Source: an uncultured Oscillospiraceae bacterium
GTDB taxonomy: Bacteria > Bacillota > Clostridia > Oscillospirales > Oscillospiraceae
Direction of reading: 5' to 3'
Assembly (NCBI GenBank): GCA_910579725.1
Contig: CAJTUD010000095.1
Location: 1-7,619 of the forward strand
Length of the DNA: 7,619 nt
Shown in pieces: positions 6,336 through 7,619 of the stretch; position 1 is the stretch's first letter; each line of letters starts with the position of its first letter. The position numbers and the translations under genes were made by a program. Below the pieces are notes generated by a model. The model was not told the origin of the DNA. It saw nothing but the letters and a program-made list of their open reading frames with translations, and made no database searches.

Positions 6336-7184
6336 TTATACCTCCAGAGCCTTCCGGGCTTCGGCCAACTCGGCCATACCCTGTGCGAATTCTTCGTCGT
6401 TGGGCGCTTTGCCATGCCATGCGGCATTGTCCTCCATGTAGGAGACGCCCTTACCCTTGACGGTTTTCATCAGAATGACGGTGGGCGCTCCGCTGCCATG
6501 GTTTTTGTGGAAGGCAGCAAAGGCGGACTCCAGTGCATCGAAGTCGTGTCCACCGGTTTCCGTCACGCGGCAGCCGAAAGCGGCAAATTTCTCATTCAGA
6601 GGCTCGGTATTCATGACATCCCGGGTCCGGCCATCGATCTGTAAGCCGTTGACGTCCACAATGATGCACAAATTATCCAGGCTGTAGTGGGCGGCAAACA
6701 TCGTTGCCTCCCAGATCTGTCCCTCGGCCAGCTCTCCGTCGCCCAGCAGGGCGTAGACGTTTACCTCCTTGCCAAGAAATTTGGCTCCCTTGGCCATCCC
6801 AGCGGCGGCGGAAAGCCCTTGGCCCAGGGAGCCGGTGGACATATCCACGCCGGGAACGGTGTTCATATTGGGGTGCCCCTGCAAGAAGGAGCCGATGTGG
6901 CGCAGAGTAGGCAGGGTGTCCACCGGGAAGAAGCCGCGGTGGGCCAGCGCGGCGTAAAGCCCCGGGGCGGTATGGCCCTTGGAGAGGACGAAACGGTCCC
7001 GGTTCTCCCAGCGGGGATTCTGGGGGTTAATGCGCATTTCTTTGAAATACAGATAGGTGAATACGTCGGCGGCGGACAGGCTGCCGCCGGGATGACCGGC
7101 TTTCGCGCCGTGAGTGCCGGCGAGTATGCCCTCCCGTATGCGAACGGCGGTCAGCTGAAGGGATCTTTTTTCTTCTGGTGTCAT
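6336..7184 (-). CDS. tkt: Transketolase, N-terminal (pyrophosphate-binding) subunit
   Basis: A 282-residue cytoplasmic subunit carrying the diphosphate-binding half of transketolase. Motifs in order: GHPGGSLS at 30-37, FVLSKGHTAPGLY at 65-77, GSLGQGLS at 118-125, and the cofactor/metal motif GDGELAEGQIWEA at 148-160 with N179 in VDVNG (the GDG...N thiamine-diphosphate signature). A conserved histidine lies in AAWHGKAPN near 257. All expected residues are present and the length fits the split clostridial form. AGGAGG sits 7 nt upstream of the ATG. First gene of a two-gene operon whose second gene supplies the other half of the active site; the pair lie 2 nt apart, favouring equal synthesis. 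Transcription probably starts from the promoter at 7256-7284 and ends at the terminator near 5320. Some split transketolase-like pairs serve other pathways, but nothing here suggests that. Confidence 0.96.
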   Translation of the reverse strand: MTPEEKRSLQLTAVRIREGILAGTHGAKAGHPGGSLSAADVFTYLYFKEMRINPQNPRWENRDRFVLSKGHTAPGLYAALAHRGFFPVDTLPTLRHIGSFLQGHPNMNTVPGVDMSTGSLGQGLSAAAGMAKGAKFLGKEVNVYALLGDGELAEGQIWEATMFAAHYSLDNLCIIVDVNGLQIDGRTRDVMNTEPLNEKFAAFGCRVTETGGHDFDALESAFAAFHKNHGSGAPTVILMKTVKGKGVSYMEDNAAWHGKAPNDEEFAQGMAELAEARKALEV

Positions 7185-7255
7185 GGAAGCTCCTCCTCAT
7201 GCGATTGTATAAACGGCTGGGTCTGATGCCCGCCTTGCTGTTGCTTCTATGTGCA

Positions 7256-7284
7256 AGTATACGGCAAAATTCATTTTTTTGCAA
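7256..7284 (-). promoter_or_regulatory. Sigma-A-type promoter of the transketolase operon
   Basis: On the minus strand, TTGCAA (7284-7279) and TATACT (7261-7256) are separated by 17 bp. The -10 element matches five of six consensus positions and the -35 element four of six. Transcription would start near 7249, leaving a leader of about 65 nt. An 18-bp palindrome lies just upstream of the -35 element, which suggests an activator helps this weaker promoter. Confidence 0.7.
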
Positions 7285-7289
7285 GAGAT

Positions 7290-7328
7290 TTCCGGAATAT
7301 TCCGGAAGGTTTTCCGAATCTGTCCGGA
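7290..7328. promoter_or_regulatory. Likely regulator binding sites: four phased TCCGGA-type half-sites
   Basis: A perfect 18-bp palindrome at 7290-7307 contains TCCGGA at 7291 and 7301. A second, imperfect copy at 7313-7328 contains TCCGAA at 7313 and TCCGGA at 7323. The half-sites start 10, 12 and 10 bp apart, so all face roughly the same side of the helix. The block lies between two divergent promoters, centred about 50 and 70 bp upstream of the transketolase start and about 68 and 88 bp upstream of the ptsI-like start. This fits operators for a shared regulator, more likely an activator of the transketolase promoter. The regulator is unknown. Confidence 0.55.
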
Positions 7329-7351
7329 GAAAATATGCACAGAAATCACAG

Positions 7352-7380
7352 TTGAAAATTACAGGAAACTTTGCTAGAAT
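7352..7380 (+). promoter_or_regulatory. Sigma-A-type promoter of the ptsI-like gene
   Basis: TTGAAA at 7352-7357 and TAGAAT at 7375-7380 are separated by exactly 17 bp. Each matches the consensus at five of six positions. Transcription would start near 7387, giving a leader of about 40 nt before the GTG start. Confidence 0.75.
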
Positions 7381-7412
7381 ACAAAGTAAACAATCCAGGA
7401 CCGGACAGGCGC

Positions 7413-7418
7413 AGGAGG
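7413..7418 (+). promoter_or_regulatory. Ribosome binding site deciding the GTG start of the ptsI-like gene
   Basis: AGGAGG lies 8 nt before the GTG at 7427. An ATG overlaps just after it at 7419, but that frame reaches a stop after three codons, so GTG is the real start. Confidence 0.75.
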
Positions 7419-7426
7419 ATGGAGCT

Positions 7427-7619
7427 GTGATTCAGATACAGGGCAAGGGAATCTCCGTCGGTGTGGTGCAGGGCCGGCTGCACTGCTATCACCGTGTGGG
7501 AGCGGCCGCCGTGAAGGCGGCCGGCGCGGATCCGGCGCAGGAGAAAAGCCGGCTGGTTGGGGCGCAGGACGCGGCCAGAGTCCAGCTGGCGGCACTGGCG
7601 GCGCGGTGCCGCCGGGAGG
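7427..7619 (+). CDS. ptsI: PTS enzyme I (PEP-protein phosphotransferase), N-terminal fragment
   Basis: The first 64 residues of a gene that continues past the right edge. The translation begins MIQIQGKGISVGVVQG and continues without a stop through helical, Ala-rich sequence (DPAQEKSRL, AARVQLAALAARC). This fits the first beta strand and the first helix of enzyme I, which takes phosphate from PEP and passes it to HPr to drive sugar uptake. The phosphorylated histidine and PEP-binding domain lie outside the window, so the call rests on the N-terminal pattern only. The GTG start is chosen because AGGAGG lies 8 nt before it; the nearer ATG at 7419 is in another frame and stops after three codons. 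It has its own promoter at 7352-7380 and diverges from the transketolase operon. Another enzyme I-like paralogue, such as a nitrogen-PTS form, remains possible. Confidence 0.72.
   Translation, partial: MIQIQGKGISVGVVQGRLHCYHRVGAAAVKAAGADPAQEKSRLVGAQDAARVQLAALAARCRRE

Noticed and set aside
6334..6420. 29-codon extension of the C-terminal transketolase subunit
   Set aside because: It is out-of-frame overlap with the N-terminal subunit gene, has no family similarity, and a good GGAGG precedes the internal ATG at 6333.
5449..7226. Plus-strand open frames opposite the transketolase genes
   Set aside because: Both transketolase subunits on the minus strand are complete with all catalytic motifs, so these frames are shadows.
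7419..7430. ATG just upstream of the ptsI-like GTG start
   Set aside because: The frame reads ATG GAG CTG TGA and stops after three codons; it also lies too close to the AGGAGG.
7374..7595. A 73-residue minus-strand open frame opposite the ptsI-like gene
   Set aside because: It is Pro/Arg-rich without motifs and covers the promoter and start of a better-supported plus-strand gene.
1..7619. CRISPR arrays, tRNA or rRNA genes, insertion sequences, attachment sites
   Set aside because: I saw no regularly spaced direct repeats, no cloverleaf-like sequence, and no transposase or integrase motifs in any frame.

Overview
The window reads as a GC-rich chromosomal segment of a Gram-positive anaerobe of the class Clostridia. 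It most resembles the high-GC gut Oscillospiraceae (Flavonifractor, Oscillibacter or Lawsonibacter type). The supports are strong AGGAGG ribosome binding sites, sigma-A-type promoters, a transketolase split into two adjacent genes, clostridial-style WYL regulators, and a surface-protein domain rich in Gly-Ala-Gly-Ile-Gly repeats. The taxonomic placement is inferred from protein style only.

Layout, from the right end. At 7427 a rightward gene begins and runs off the window; its first 64 residues look like the start of PTS enzyme I. Leftward from 7184 runs a two-gene operon for the N- and C-terminal halves of transketolase (7184-6336 and 6333-5392), closed by a strong intrinsic terminator at 5357-5320. 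The 242-bp divergent gap between these genes holds two well-formed promoters facing outward. Between them lie four TCCGGA-type half-sites spaced 10, 12 and 10 bp, a likely regulator binding region. Downstream of the terminator a new leftward promoter (5276-5248) starts a second operon of three tightly packed genes: a 1018-residue protein, then a 414-residue WYL regulator with a winged-helix region (5-nt gap), then a roughly 297-residue second WYL protein whose start overlaps the stop before it.

The 1018-residue protein is the most unusual item. Its ends resemble the conserved ends of flagellin. The N-terminal D1 coiled coil is clear at residues 40-132. At the C-terminus, the last 41 residues can be laid without gaps on the flagellin C-terminal helix, ending in QLLR. 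In place of the usual variable flagellin domains it carries about 770 residues: an unrecognised helical region, an Ala/Pro/Glu linker, beta-strand-rich segments, and five 29-32-residue GAGIG repeats of the kind found in secreted Firmicutes surface proteins. It has no signal peptide, and its D0-like ends are short and polar. No other flagellar gene is visible here. Together with the two co-transcribed WYL sensors, this looks like an undescribed flagellin-derived surface or secreted factor under local ligand-responsive control. That functional reading is inference.

The transketolase and PTS genes are ordinary central carbon metabolism: pentose-phosphate interconversion, and PEP-driven sugar uptake. 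Their shared regulatory gap suggests coordinated control. No mobile elements, CRISPR arrays, tRNA or rRNA genes were seen, and no stretch over 300 bases lacks a gene.
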